A stretch of 64,000 nt of DNA, taken from Siphonodentalium dalli. Taxonomy: Eukaryota > Mollusca > Scaphopoda > Gadilida > Siphonodentaliidae. The DNA is taken from positions 744,001 to 808,000 of the forward strand of contig CP136064.1 of NCBI GenBank assembly GCA_032622095.1, written 5' to 3'. The translations under genes and the position numbers were made by a program. The number at the start of each line of letters is the position of its first letter. Position 1 is the first letter of the stretch. Positions 1 to 12,486 of the stretch are shown piece by piece. Below the pieces are notes generated by a model that searched no databases, was not told the origin of the DNA, and worked only from the letters and a program-made list of their open reading frames with translations.

Positions 1-127
1 TGCAGAAAATAAATATCTTCATGTTAGAATGCAAATGTATGTTTAAAGGAACAGATGTATCTCAACTTAAAGGGACATAAGTAACACAGTCACCAACTTA
101 AAGAGGTGTCTGATTTAGACTGGTTCC
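1..127. repeat. partial left-edge monomer (unit positions 103-229), G type
   Basis: The window opens inside a monomer. The A128 variant (GTTAGAATGC) and the following AGAGGTGTCTGATTT block identify it as the 3' part of a G-type monomer followed by an H-type monomer, the order also seen at 2647-2876. The array therefore continues to the left of the window. Confidence 0.93.
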
Positions 128-1272
128 ATGGTGGAGTACGGTTGGATATTTTCTATTTGGCGCATGTTTCTCCATACCGCGCCATGTCAAATCTGGCCAT
201 ATCCGAATCGGGTTGTCATTTACAATGACTACAGAAAATAAATATCTTCATGTTGGAATGCAAATGTATGTTTAAAGAAACATATGTATCTCAACTTAAA
301 GGGACATAAGTAACACAGTCACCAACTTTAAGGGGTATCTGCTATAGACTGGTTCCATGGTGGAGTACTGTTGGATATTATCAATTTGGCGCATGTTTCT
401 CCCTACCGCGCCATGTCAAATCTGGCCATATCCGAATCGGGTTGTCATTTACAATGACTACAGAAAATAAATATCTTCATGGTGGAATGCAAATGTATGT
501 TTAAAGGAACAGATGTATCTCAACTTAAAGGGACATAAGTAACACAGTCACCAACTTTAAGGGGTATCTGCTATAGACTGGTTCCATGGTGGAGTACGGT
601 TGGATATTTTCAATTTGGCGCATGTTTCTCCATACCGCGCCATGTCAAATCTGGCCATATCCGAATCGGGTTGTCATTTACAATGACTGCAGAAAATAAT
701 TATCTTCATGTTGGAATGCAAATGTATGTTTAAAGGAACAGATGTATCTCAACTTAAAGGGACATAAGTAACACAGTCACCAACTTAAAGAGGTGTCTGA
801 TTTAGACTGGTTCCATGGTGGAGTACGGTTGGATATTTTCTATTTGGCGCATGTTTCTCCATACCGCGCCATGTCAAATCTGGCCATATCCGAATCGGGT
901 TGTCATTTACAATGACTACAGAAAATAAATATCTTCATGTTGGAATGCAAATGTATGTTTAAAGGAACACATGTATCTCAACTTAAAGGGACATAAGTAA
1001 CACAGTCACCAACTTTAAGGGGTATCTGCTATAGACTGGTTCCATGGTGGAGTACGGTTGGATATTTTCAATTTGGCGCATGTTTTTCCATACCGCGCCA
1101 TGTCAAATCTGGCCATATCCGAATCGGGTTGTCATTTACAATGACTACAGAAAATAAATATCTTCATGTTGGAAAGCAAATGTATGTTTAAAGGAACAGA
1201 TGTAACTCAACTTAAAGGGACATAAGTAACACAGTCACCAACTTAAAGGGGTATCTGCTATAGACTGGTTCC

Positions 1273-3104
1273 ATGGTGGAGTACGGTTGGATATTTTCAA
1301 TTTGGCGCATGTTTCTCCATACCGCGCCATGTCAAATCTGGCCATATCCGAATCGGGTTGTTATTTACAATGACTGCAGAAAATATATATCTTCATGGTG
1401 GAATGCAAATGTATATTTAAAGGAACAGATGTATCTCAACTTAAAGGGACATAAGTAACACAGTCACCAACTTAAAGGGGTATCTGCTATAGACTGGTTC
1501 CATGGTGGAGTACGGTTGGATATTTTCAATTTGGCGCATGTTTCTCCCTTCCGCGCCATGTCAAATCTGGCCATATCCGAATCGGGTTGTCATTTACAAT
1601 GACTACAGAAAATAAATATCTTCATGTTGGAATGCAAATGTATGTTTAAAGGAACAGATGTATCTCAACTTAAAGGGACATAAGTAACACAGTCACCAAC
1701 TGTAAGGGGTATCTGCTATAGACTGGTTCCATGGTGGAGTACGGTTGGATATTTTCAATTTGGCGCTTGTTTCTCCATACCGCGCCATGTCAAATCTGGC
1801 CATATCCGAATCGGGTTGTCATTTACAATGACTGCAGAAAATATATATCTTCATGGTGGAATGCAAATGTATGTTTAAAGGAACAGATGTATCTCAACTT
1901 AAAGGGACATAAGTAACACAGTCACCAACTTTAAGGGGTATCTGCTATAGACTGGTTTCATGGTGGAGTACGGTTGGATATTTTCAATTTGGCGCATGTT
2001 TCTCCATACCGCGCCATGTCAAATCTGGCCATATCCGAATCGGGTTGTCATTTACAATGACTGCAGAAAATATATATCTTCATGTTGGAATGCAAATGTA
2101 TGTTTAAAGGAACAGATGTATCTCAACTTAAAGGGACATAAGTAACACAGTCACCAACTTTAAGGGGTATCTGCTATAGACTGGTTCCATGGTGGAGTAC
2201 GGTTGGATATTTTCTATTTGGCGCATGTTTCTCCATAACGCGCCATGTCAAATCTGGCCATATCCGAATCGGGTTGTCATTTACAATGACTGCAGAAAAT
2301 ATATATCTTCATGTTGGAATGCAAATGTATGTTTAAAGGAACAGATGTATCTCAACTTAAAGGGACATAAGTAACACAGTCACCAACTTTAAGGGGTATC
2401 TGCTATAGACTGGTTCCATGGTGGAGTACGGTTGGATATTTTCAATTTGGCGCATGTTTCTCCCTGCCGCGCCATGTCAGATCTGGCCATATCCGAATCG
2501 GGTTGTCATTTACAATGACTGCAGAAAATAAATATCTTCATGTTGGAATGCAAATGTATGTTTAAAGGAACAGATGTATCTCAACTTAAAGGGACATAAG
2601 TAACACAGTCACCAACTTTAAGGGGTATCTGCTATAGACTGGTTACATGGTGGAGTACGGTTGGATATTTTCAATTTTGCGCATGTTTCTCCATACCGCG
2701 CCATGTCAAATCTGGACATATCCTAATCGGGTTGTCATTTACAATGACTGCAGAAAATAAATATCTTCATGTTAGAATGCAAATGTATGTTTAAAGGAAC
2801 AGATGTATCTCAACTTAAAGGGACATAAGTAACACAGTCACCAACTTAAAGAGGTGTCTGATTTAGACTGGTTCCATGGTGGAGTACGGTTGGATATTTT
2901 CTATTTGGCGCATGTTTCTCCATACCGCGCCATGTCAAATCTGGCCATATCCGAATCGGGTTGTCATTTACAATGACTACAGAAAATAAATATCTTCATG
3001 TTGGAATGCAAATGTATGTTTAAAGGAACAGATGTATCTCAACTTAAAGGGACATAAGTAACACAGTCACCAACTTAAAGGGGTATCTGCTATAGACTGG
3101 TTCC
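1273..3104. repeat. eight-monomer HOR segment A-X-C-D-E-F-G-H (left-edge version)
   Basis: Anchors at 1273, 1502, 1731, 1960, 2189, 2418, 2647 and 2876, all 229 bp apart. The J monomer before it (1044) carries T43, A132 and A162 (AACTCAAC), and the X monomer at 1502 is followed by AACTGTAAGG (G202). These two markers recur only from about 41.8 kb onwards and not in the middle of the window. The segment is a diverged relative of the HORs at the right end. Confidence 0.8.
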
Positions 3105-4249
3105 ATGGTGGAGTACGGTTGGATATTTTCAATTTGGCGCATGTTTCTCCTTACCGCGCCATGTCAAATCTGGCCCTATCCGAATCGGGTTGTCATTTAC
3201 AATGACTGCAGAAAATAAATATCTTCATGTTGGAATGCAAATGTATGTTTAAAGGAACAGATGTATCTCAACTTAAAGGGACATAAGTAACACAGTCACC
3301 AACTTTAAGGGGTATCTGCTATAGACTGGTTCCATGGTGGAGTACGGTTGGATATTTTCAATTTGGCGCATGTTTCTCCATACCGCGCCATGTCAAATCT
3401 GGCCATATCCGAATCGGGTTGTCATTTACAATGACTGCAGAAAATAATTATCTTCATGTTGGAATGCAAATGTATGTTTAAAGGAACAGATGTATCTCAA
3501 CTTAAAGGGACATAAGTAACACAGTTACCAACTTAAAGATGTGTCTGATTTAGACTGGTTCCATGGTGGAGTACGGTTGGATATTTTCTATTTGGCGCAT
3601 GTTTCTCCATACCGCGCCATGTCAAATCTGGCCATATCCGAATCGGGTTGTCATTTACAATGTCTACAAAAAACAAATATCTTCATGTTGGAATGCAAAT
3701 GTATGTTTAAAGGAACAGATGTATCTCAACTTAAAGGGACATAAGTAACACAGTCACCAACTTTAAGGGGTATCTGCTATAGACTGGTTCCATGGTGGAG
3801 TACGGTTGGATATTTTCAATTTGGCGCATGTTTCTCCCTACCGCGCCATGTCAAATCTGGCCATATCCGAATCGGGTTGTCATTTACAATGACTACAGAA
3901 AATAAATATCTTCATGTTGGAATGCAAATGTATGTTTAAAGGAACAGATGTATCTCAACTTAAAGGGACATAAGTAACACAGTCACCAACCTTAAGGGGT
4001 ATCTGCTATAGACTGGTTCCATGGTGGAGTACGGTTGGATATTTTCAATTTGGCGCTTGTTTCTCCATACCGCGCCATGTCAAATCTGGCCATGTCCGAA
4101 TCGGGTTGTCATTTACAATGACTACAGAAAATAAATATCTTCATGTTGGAATGCAAATATATGTTTAAAGGAACAGATGTATCTCAACTTAAAGGGACAT
4201 AAGTAACACAGTCACCAACTTTAAGGGGTATCTGCTATAGACTGGTTCC

Positions 4250-4477
4250 ATGGTGGAGTACGGTTGGATATTTTCAATTTGGCGCTTGTTTCTCCATACC
4301 GCGCCATGTCAAATCTGGCCATATCCGAATCGGGTTGTCATTTACAATGACTACAGAAAATAAATATCTTCATGTTGGAATGCAATATATGTTTAAAGGA
4401 ACAGATGTATCTCAACTTAAAGGGACATAAGTAACACAGTCACCAACTTTAAGGGGTATCTGCTATAGACTGGTTCC
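4250..4477. repeat. 228-bp monomer with 1-bp deletion (C type)
   Basis: Reads GCAATATATG where its neighbours read GCAAATATATG or GCAAATGTATG, one A short. The same lesion is present in the monomer 9743-9970, 5493 bp downstream, which ties the two regions together as copies. Confidence 0.9.
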
Positions 4478-4706
4478 ATGGTGGAGTACGGTTGGATATT
4501 TTCAATTTGGCGCTTGTTTCTCCATACCGCGCCATGTCAAATCTGGCCATATCCGAATCGGGTTGTCATGTACAATGACTACAGAAAATAAATATCTTCA
4601 TGTTGGAATGCAAATGTATGATTAAAGAAACAGATGTATCTCAACTTAAAGGGACATAAGTAACACAGTCACCAACTTTAAGGGGTATCTGCTATAGACT
4701 GGTTCC

Positions 4707-5621
4707 ATGGTGGAGTACTGTTGGATATTTTCAATTTGGCGCATGTTTCTCCCTACCGCGCCATGTCAAATCTGGCCATATCCGAATCGGGTTGTCATTT
4801 ACAATGACTGCAGAAAATATATATCTTCATGTTGGAATGCAAATGAATGTTTAAAGGAACAGATGTATCTCAACTTAAAGGGACATAAGTAACACCGTCA
4901 CCAACTTTAAGGGGTATCTGCTATAGACTGGTTACATGGTGGAGTACGGTTGGATATTTTCAATTTTGCGCATGTTTCTCCATACCGCGCCATGTCAAAT
5001 CTGGCCATATCCGAATCGGGTTGTCATTTACAATGACTGCAGAAAATAAATATCTTCATGTTGGAATGCAAATGTATGTTTAAAGGAACAGATGTATCTC
5101 AACTTAAAGGGACATAAGTAACACAGTCACCAACTTTAAGGGGTATCTGCTATAGACTGGTTCCATGGTGGAGTATGGTTGGATATTTACTATTTGGCGC
5201 ATGTTTCTCCATACCGCGCCATGTCAAATCTGGCCATATCCGAATCGGGTTGTCATTTACAATGACTACAGAAAATATATATCTTCATGTTGGAATGCAA
5301 ATGTATGTTTAAAGGAACAGATGTATCTCAACTTAAAGGGACATAAGTAACACCGTCACCAACTTTAAGGGGTATCTGCTAAGACTGGTTCCATGGTGGA
5401 GTACTGTTGTATATTTTCAATTTGGCGCATGTTTTTCCATACCGCGCCATGTCAAATCTGGCCATATCCGAATCGGGTTGTCATTTACAATGACTACAGA
5501 AAATAAATATCTTCATGTTGGAATGCAAATGTATGTTTAAAGGAACAGATGTATCTCAACTTAAAGGGACATAAGTAACACAGTCACCAACTTTAAGAGG
5601 TATCTGCTATAGACTGGTTCC
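4707..5621. repeat. 915-bp four-monomer segment, copy 1 of a tandem duplication
   Basis: Anchors 4707, 4936, 5165 and 5393. The order is a C47/T13 monomer, a TTAC-preceded T32 monomer, a monomer with GTATGGTTGG and TTTACTATTT, and a monomer entered through CTGCTAAGAC (1-bp deletion) with GTTGTATATT. The same order with the same deletion follows in 5622-6536. The first monomer differs between copies (4707 has T13 and C47; 5622 has GGAGCATG). Confidence 0.88.
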
Positions 5622-6536
5622 ATGGTGGAGTACGGTTGGATATTTTCAATTTGGAGCATGTTTCTCCATACCGCGCCATGTCAAATCTGGCCATATCCGA
5701 ATCGGGTTGTCATTTACAATGACTGCAGAAAATATATATCTTCATGTTGGAATGCAAATGAATGTTTAAAGGAACAGATGTATCTCAACTTAAAGGGACA
5801 TAAGTAACACCGTCACCAACTTTAAGGGGTATCTGCTATAGACTGGTTACATGGTGGAGTACGGTTGGATATTTTCAATTTTGCGCATGTTTCTCCATAC
5901 CGCGCCATGTAAAATCTGGCCATATCCGAATCGGGTTGTCATTTACAATGACTGCAGAAAATAAATATCTTCATGTTGGAATGCAAATGTATGTTTAAAG
6001 GAACAGATGTATCTCAACTTAAAGGGACAAAAGTAACACAGTCACCAACTTTAAGGGGTATCTGCTATAGACTGGTTCCATGGTGGAGTATGGTTGGATA
6101 TTTACTATTTGGCGCATGTTTCTCCATACCGCGCCATGTCAAATCTGGCCATATCCGAATCGGGTTGTCATTTACAATGACTACAGAAAATATATATCTT
6201 CATGTTGGAATGCAAATGTATGTTTAAAGGAACAGATGTATCTCAACTTAAAGGGACATAAGTAACACCGTCACCAACTTTAAGGGGTATCTGCTAAGAC
6301 TGGTTCCATGGTGGAGTACTGTTGTATATTTTCAATTTGGCGCATGTTTTTCCATACCGCGCCATGTCAAATCTGGCCATATCCGAATCGGGTTGTCATT
6401 TACAATGACTACAGAAAATAAATATCTTCATGTTGGAATGCAAATGTATGTTTAAAGGAACAGATGTATCTCAACTTAAAGGGACATAAGTAACACAGTC
6501 ACCAACTTAAAGGGGTATCTGCTATAGACTGGTTCC
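5622..6536. repeat. 915-bp four-monomer segment, copy 2 of the tandem duplication
   Basis: Anchors 5622, 5851, 6080 and 6308, each 915 bp after its counterpart in copy 1. It shares the CTGCTAAGAC deletion and the TTTACTATTT and GTTGTATATT variants. Private changes include GTAAAATCTGG near 5909 and GGGACAAAAG near 6026, the latter removing a stop codon and creating a meaningless longer frame. Confidence 0.88.
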
Positions 6537-7681
6537 ATGGTGGAGTACGGTTGGATATTTTCAATTTGGCGCATGTTTCTCCTTACCGCGCCATGTCAAA
6601 TCTGGCCCTATCCGAATCGGGTTGTCATTTACAATGACTGCAGAAAATAAATATCTTCATGTTGGAATGCAAATGTATGTTTAAAGGAACAGATGTATCT
6701 CAACTTAAAGGGACATAAGTAACACAGTCACCAACTTAAAGAGGTGTCTGATTTAGACTGGTTACATGGTGGAATACGGTTGGATATTTTCTATTTGGCG
6801 CATGTTTCTCCATACCGCGCCATGTCAAATCTGGCCATATCCGAATCGGGTTGTCATTTACAATGACTACAGAAAATAAATATCTTCATGTTGGAATGCA
6901 AATGTATGTTTAAAGGAACAGATGTATCTCAACTTAAAGGGACATAAGTAACACAGTCACCAACTTTAAGGGGTATCTGCTATAGACTGGTTCCATGGTG
7001 GAGTACGGTTGGATATTTTCTATTTGGCACATGTTTCTCCATACCGCGCCATGTCAAATCTGGCCATATCCGAATCGGGTTGTCATTTACAATGACTACA
7101 GAAAATAAATATCTTCATGTTGGAATGCAAATGTATGTTTAAAGGAACAGATTTATCTCAACTTAAAGGGACATAAGTAACACAGTCACCAACTTTAAGG
7201 GGTATCTGCTATAGACTGGTTCCATGGTGGAGTACGGTTGGATATTTTCTATTTGGCGCATGTTTCTCCATACCGCGCAATGTCAAATCTGGCCATATCC
7301 GAATCGGGTTGTCATTTACAATGTCTACAGAAAATAAATATCTTCATGTTGGAATGCAAATGTATGTTTAAAGGAACAGATGTATCTCAACTTAAAGGGA
7401 CATAAGTAACACCGTCACCAACTTTAAGGAATATCTGCTATAGACTGGTTCCATGGTGGAGTACTGTTGGATATTTTCAATTTGGCGCATGTTTCTCCCT
7501 ACCGCGCCATGTAAAATCTGGCCATATCCGAATCGGGTTGTCATTTACAATGACTACAGAAAATAAATATCTTCATGTTGGAATGCAAATGTATGTTTAC
7601 AGGAACAGATGTATCTCAACTTAAAGGGACATAAGTAACACAGTCACCAACTTAAAGGGGTATCTGCTATAGACTGGTTCC
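6537..7681. repeat. 1145-bp five-monomer segment, copy 1 of a tandem duplication
   Basis: Anchors 6537, 6766, 6995, 7224 and 7453. Diagnostic variants in order: CCTTACCGCG with GCCCTATCC; TTACATGGTGGAATACGG; GGCACATG with CAGATTTATC; CGCGCAATG with ATGTCTAC and AAGGAATATC; GTACTGTTGG with GTAAAATC and TTTACAGG. All recur 1145 bp later. Confidence 0.92.
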
Positions 7682-8826
7682 ATGGTGGAGTACGGTTGGA
7701 TATTTTCAATTTGGCGCATGTTTCTCCTTACCGCGCCATGTCAAATCTGGCCCTATCCGAATCGGGTTGTCATTTACAATGACTGCAGAAAATAAATATC
7801 TTCATGTTGGAATGCAAATGTATGTTTAAAGGAACAGATGTATCTCAACTTAAAGGGACATAAGTAACACAGTCACCAACTTAAAGAGGTGTCTGATTTA
7901 GACTGGTTACATGGTGGAATACGGTTGGATATTTTCTATTTGGCGCATGTTTCTCCATACCGCGCCATGTCAAATCTGGCCATATCCGAATCGGGTTGTC
8001 ATTTACAATGACTACAGAAAATAAATATCTTCATGTTGGAATGCAAATGTATGTTTAAAGGAACAGATGTATCTCAACTTAAAGGGACATAAGTAACACA
8101 GTCACCAACTTTAAGGGGTATCTGCTATAGACTGGTTCCATGGTGGAGTACGGTTGGATATTTTCTATTTGGCACATGTTTCTCCATACCGCGCCATGTC
8201 AAATCTGGCCATATCCGAATCGGGTTGTCATTTACAATGACTACAGAAAATAAATATCTTCATGTTGGAATGCAAATGTATGTTTAAAGGAACAGATTTA
8301 TCTCAACTTAAAGGGACATAAGTAACACAGTCACCAACTTTAAGGGGTATCTGCTATAGACTGGTTCCATGGTGGAGTACGGTTGGATATTTTCTATTTG
8401 GCGCATGTTTCTCCATACCGCGCAATGTCAAATCTGGCCATATCCGAATCGGGTTGTCATTTACAATGTCTACAGAAAATAAATATCTTCATGTTGGAAT
8501 GCAAATGTATGTTTAAAGGAACAGATGTATCTCAACTTAAAGGGACATAAGTAACACCGTCACCAACTTTAAGGAATATCTGCTATAGACTGGTTCCATG
8601 GTGGAGTACTGTTGGATATTTTCAATTTGGCGCATGTTTCTCCCTACCGCGCCATGTAAAATCTGGCCATATCCGAATCGGGTTGTCATTTACAATGACT
8701 ACAGAAAATAAATATCTTCATGTTGGAATGCAAATGTATGTTTACAGGAACAGATGTATCTCAACTTAAAGGGACATAAGTAACACAGTCACCAACTTAA
8801 AGGGGTATCTGCTATAGACCGGTTCC
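7682..8826. repeat. 1145-bp five-monomer segment, copy 2 of the tandem duplication
   Basis: Anchors 7682, 7911, 8140, 8369 and 8598, exactly 5 x 229 bp after copy 1, with every diagnostic variant of copy 1 present. The one difference I noticed by reading is CTATAGACCGG at the very end of the last monomer, where copy 1 has CTATAGACTGG. Near-identity suggests a recent event compared with the age of the monomer variants. Confidence 0.92.
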
Positions 8827-9742
8827 ATGGTGGAGTACGGTTGGATATTTTCAATTTGGCGCATGTTTCTCCATACCGCGCCATGTCAAATCTGGCCATA
8901 TCCGAATCGGGTTGTCATTTACAATGACTGCAGAAAATATATATCTTCATGTTGGAATGCAAATGTATGTTTAAAGGAACAGATGTATCTCAACTGAAAG
9001 GGACATAAGTAACACAGTCACCAACTTAATGGGGTATCTGCTATAGACTGGTTCCATGGTGGAGTACGGTTGGATATTTTCAATTTGGCGCATGTTTCTC
9101 CATACCGCGCTATGTCAAATCTGGCCCTATCCGAATCGGGTTGTCATTTACAATGACTGCAGAAAATATATATCTTCATGGTGGAATGCAAATGTATGTT
9201 TAAAGGAACAGATGTATCTCAACTTAAAGGGACATAAGTAACACAGTCACCAACTTTAAGGGGTATCTGCTATAGACTGGTTCCATGGTGGAGTACGGTT
9301 GGATATTTTCAATTTGGCGCATGTTTCTCCATACCGCGCCATGTCAAATCTGGCCATATCCGAATCGGGTTGTCATTTACAATGACTGCAGAAAATATAT
9401 ATCTTCATGTTGGAATGCAAATGTATGTTTAAAGGAACAGATGTATCTCAACTTAAAGGGACATAAGTAAAACAGTCACCAACTTTAAGGGGTATCTGCT
9501 ATAGACTGGTTCCATGGTGGAGTACGGTTGGATATTTTCAATTTGGCGCATGTTTCTCCATACCGCGCCATGTCAAATCTGGCCATATCCGAATCGGGTT
9601 GTCATTTACAATGACTGCAGAAAATATATATCTTCATGTTGGAATGCAAATGTATGTTTAAAGGAACAGATGTATCTCAACTTAAAGGGACATAAGTAAC
9701 ACAGTCACCAACTTTAAGGGGTATCTGCTATAGACTGGTTCC
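8827..9742. repeat. four-monomer segment shared with 12945-13860
   Basis: Anchors 8827, 9056, 9285 and 9514; counterparts at 12945, 13174, 13403 and 13632 are each 4118 bp downstream. Shared markers are CAACTGAAAGG (near 8993), CAACTTAATGGGG (near 9023), an A-like monomer with CGCGCTATG and GCCCTATCC at 9056, and AAGTAAAACAG (near 9465). The markers also appear in a third copy at 16798-17713. Confidence 0.9.
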
Positions 9743-12486
9743 ATGGTGGAGTACGGTTGGATATTTTCAATTTGGCGCTTGTTTCTCCATACCGCGCCAT
9801 GTCAAATCAGGCCATATCCGAATCGGGTTGTCATTTACAATGACTACAGAAAATAAATATCTTCATGTTGGAATGCAATATATGTTTAAAGGAACAGATG
9901 TATCTCAACTTAAAGGGACATAAGTAACACAGTCACCAACTTTAAGGGGTATCTGCTATAGACTGGTTCCATGGTGGAGTACGGTTGGATATTTTCAATT
10001 TGGCGCTTGTTTCTCCATACCGCGCCATGTCAAATCTGGCCATATCCGAATCGGGTTGTCATGTACAATGACTACAGAAAATAAATATCTTCATGTTGGA
10101 ATGCAAATGTATGATTAAAGAAACAGATGTATCTCAACTTAAAGGGACATAAGTAACACAGTCACCAACTTTAAGGGGTATCTGCTATAGACTGGTTCCA
10201 TGGTGGAGTACTGTTGGATATTTTCAATTTGGCGCATGTTTCTCCCTACCGCGCCATGTCAAATCTGGCCATATCCGAATCGGGTTGTCATTTACAATGA
10301 CTGCAGAAAATATATATCTTCATGTTGGAATGCAAATGAATGTTTAAAGGAACAGATGTATCTCAACTTAAAGGACATAAGTAACACCGTCACCAACTTT
10401 AAGGGGTATCTGCTATAGACTGGTTACATGGTGGAGTACGGTTGGATATTTTCAATTTTGCGCATGTTTCTCCATACCGCGCCATGTAAAATCTGGCCAT
10501 ATCCGAATCGGGTTGTCATTTACAATGACTGCAGAAAATAAATATCTTCATGTTGGAATGCAAATGTATGTTTAAAGGAACAGATGTATCTCAACTTAAA
10601 GGGACATAAGTAACACAGTCACCAACTTTAAGGGGTATCTGCTATAGACTGGTTCCATGGTGGAGTATGGTTGGATATTTACTATTTGGCGCATGTTTCT
10701 CCATACCGCGCCATGTCAAATCTGGCCATATCCGAATCGGGTTGTCATTTACAATGACTACAGAAAATATATATCTTCATGTTGGAATGCAAATGTATGT
10801 TTAAAGGAACAGATGTATCTCAACTTAAAGGGACATAAGTAACACCGTCACCAACTTTAAGGGGTATCTGCTAAGACTGGTTCCATGGTGGAGTACTGTT
10901 GTATATTTTCAATTTGGCGCATGTTTTTCCATACCGCGCCATGTCAAATCTGGCCATATCCGAATCGGGTTGTCATTTACAATGACTACAGAAAATAAAT
11001 ATCTTCATGTTGGAATGCAAATGTATGTTTAAAGGAACAGATGTATCTCAACTTAAAGGGACATAAGTAACACAGTCACCAACTTTAAGGGGTATCTGCT
11101 ATAGACTGGTTCCATGGTGGAGTACGGTTGGATATTTTCAATTTGGAGCATGTTTCTCCATACCGCGCCATGTCAAATCTGGCCATATCCGAATCGGGTT
11201 GTCATTTACAATGACTGCAGAAAATATATATCTTCATGTTGGAATGCAAATGAATGTTTAAAGGAACAGATGTATCTCAACTTAAAGGGACATAAGTAAC
11301 ACCGTCACCAACTTTAAGGGGTATCTGCTATAGACTGGTTACATGGTGGAGTACGGTTGGATATTTTCAATTTTGCGCATGTTTCTCCATACCGCGCCAT
11401 GTAAAATCTGGCCATATCCGAATCGGGTTGTCATTTACAATGACTGCAGAAAATATATATCTTCATGTTGGAATGCAAATGTATGTTTAAAGGAACAGAT
11501 GTATCTCAACTTAAAGGGACATAAGTAACACAGTCACCAACTTTAAGGGGTATCTGCTATAGACTGGTTCCATGGTGGAGTATGGTTGGATATTTACTAT
11601 TTGGCGCATGTTTCTCCATACCGCGCCATGTCAAATCTGGCCATATCCGAATCGGGTTGTCATTTACAATGACTACAGAAAATATATATCTTCATGTTGG
11701 AATGCAAATGTATGTTTAAAGGAACAGATGTATCTCAACTTAAAGGGACATAAGTAACACCGTCACCAACTTTAAGGGGTATCTGCTAAGACTGGTTCCA
11801 TGGTGGAGTACTGTTGTATATTTTCAATTTGGCGCATGTTTTTCCATACCGCGCCATGTCAAATCTGGCCATATCCGAATCGGGTTGCCATTTACAATGA
11901 CTACAGAAAATAAATATCTTCATGTTGGAATGCAAATGTATGTTTAAAGGAACAGATGTATCTCAACTTAAAGGGACATAAGTAACACAGTCACCAACTT
12001 AAAGGGGTATCTGCTATAGACTGGTTCCATGGTGGAGTACGGTTGGATATTTTCAATTTGGCGCATGTTTCTCCTTACCGCGCCATGTCAAATCTGGCCC
12101 TATCCGAATCGGGTTGTCATTTACAATGACTGCAGAAAATAAATATCTTCATGTTGGAATGCAAATGTATGTTTAAAGGAACAGATGTATCTCAACTTAA
12201 AAAGACATAAGTAACACAGTCACCAACTTAAAGAGGTGTCTGATTTAGACTGGTTACATGGTGGAATACGGTTGGATATTTTCTATTTGGCGCATGTTTC
12301 TCCATACCGCGCCATGTCAAATCTGGCCATATCCGAATCGGGTTGTCATTTACAATGACTACAGAAAATAAATATCTTCATGTTGGAATGCAAATGTATG
12401 TTTAAAGGAACAGATGTATCTCAACTTAAAGGGACATAAGTAACACAGTCACCAACTTTAAGGGGTATCTGCTATAGACTGGTTCC
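9743..12486. repeat. segment copied from or with 4250-6994 (offset about 5.49 kb)
   Basis: Twelve monomers with anchors 9743, 9971, 10200, 10428, 10657, 10885, 11114, 11343, 11572, 11800, 12029 and 12258. They match 4250, 4478, 4707, 4936, 5165, 5393, 5622, 5851, 6080, 6308, 6537 and 6766 in order and in rare markers: GCAATATATG, TCATGTACAATG with GATTAAAG, TTTACTATTT, the CTGCTAAGAC deletions, GGAGCATG and GGAATACGG. The offset is 5493 bp, then 5492 bp because of a private 1-bp deletion near 10372 (TTAAAGGACATAAG). The 915-bp tandem duplication therefore predates this larger copy. Confidence 0.88.

Larger units (their letters stand above)
128..4706. repeat. diverged left block of 20 monomers
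   Basis: Twenty monomers (4579 bp, one missing base near 4385) with more private substitutions than elsewhere, for example T-to-A changes giving ATTATCAATTT near 376, TTCCGCGCC near 1549, CCTGCCGCGCC near 2463 and TCATGTACAATG near 4566. A readable HOR lies inside: J at 1044, A at 1273, X at 1502, C at 1731, D at 1960, E at 2189, F-like at 2418 (with G63), G at 2647, H at 2876. The rest (3105-4706) is H-, X- and C-like monomers without a clear period; the two C-like monomers at 4021 and 4250 are followed by another at 4478. No non-satellite sequence is present. Confidence 0.88.

Noticed and set aside
1273-1458. 61-codon open frame in this monomer and in over a hundred others, possible tandem gene family
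   Set aside because: It lies wholly inside a satellite unit, is broken by a stop in the many A114 monomers, shows no recognisable domain or upstream signal, and the unit length of 229 prevents continuation. Its repetition is due to the repeat itself.
3541-3744. 67-codon frame in a second reading frame
   Set aside because: It arises from private changes at 3540 and around 3662-3674 (GATGTG, TGTCTACAAAAAAC) in a diverged monomer. No coding signal.
5973-6227. 84-codon frame
   Set aside because: It exists only because a T-to-A change turned GGGACATAAG into GGGACAAAAG near 6026, removing a stop. It crosses a monomer boundary and has no counterpart elsewhere.
10200-10418. 72-codon frame extending past the usual stop
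   Set aside because: It results from a 1-bp deletion near 10372 (TTAAAGGACATAAG) and is absent from the sister copy at 4707.
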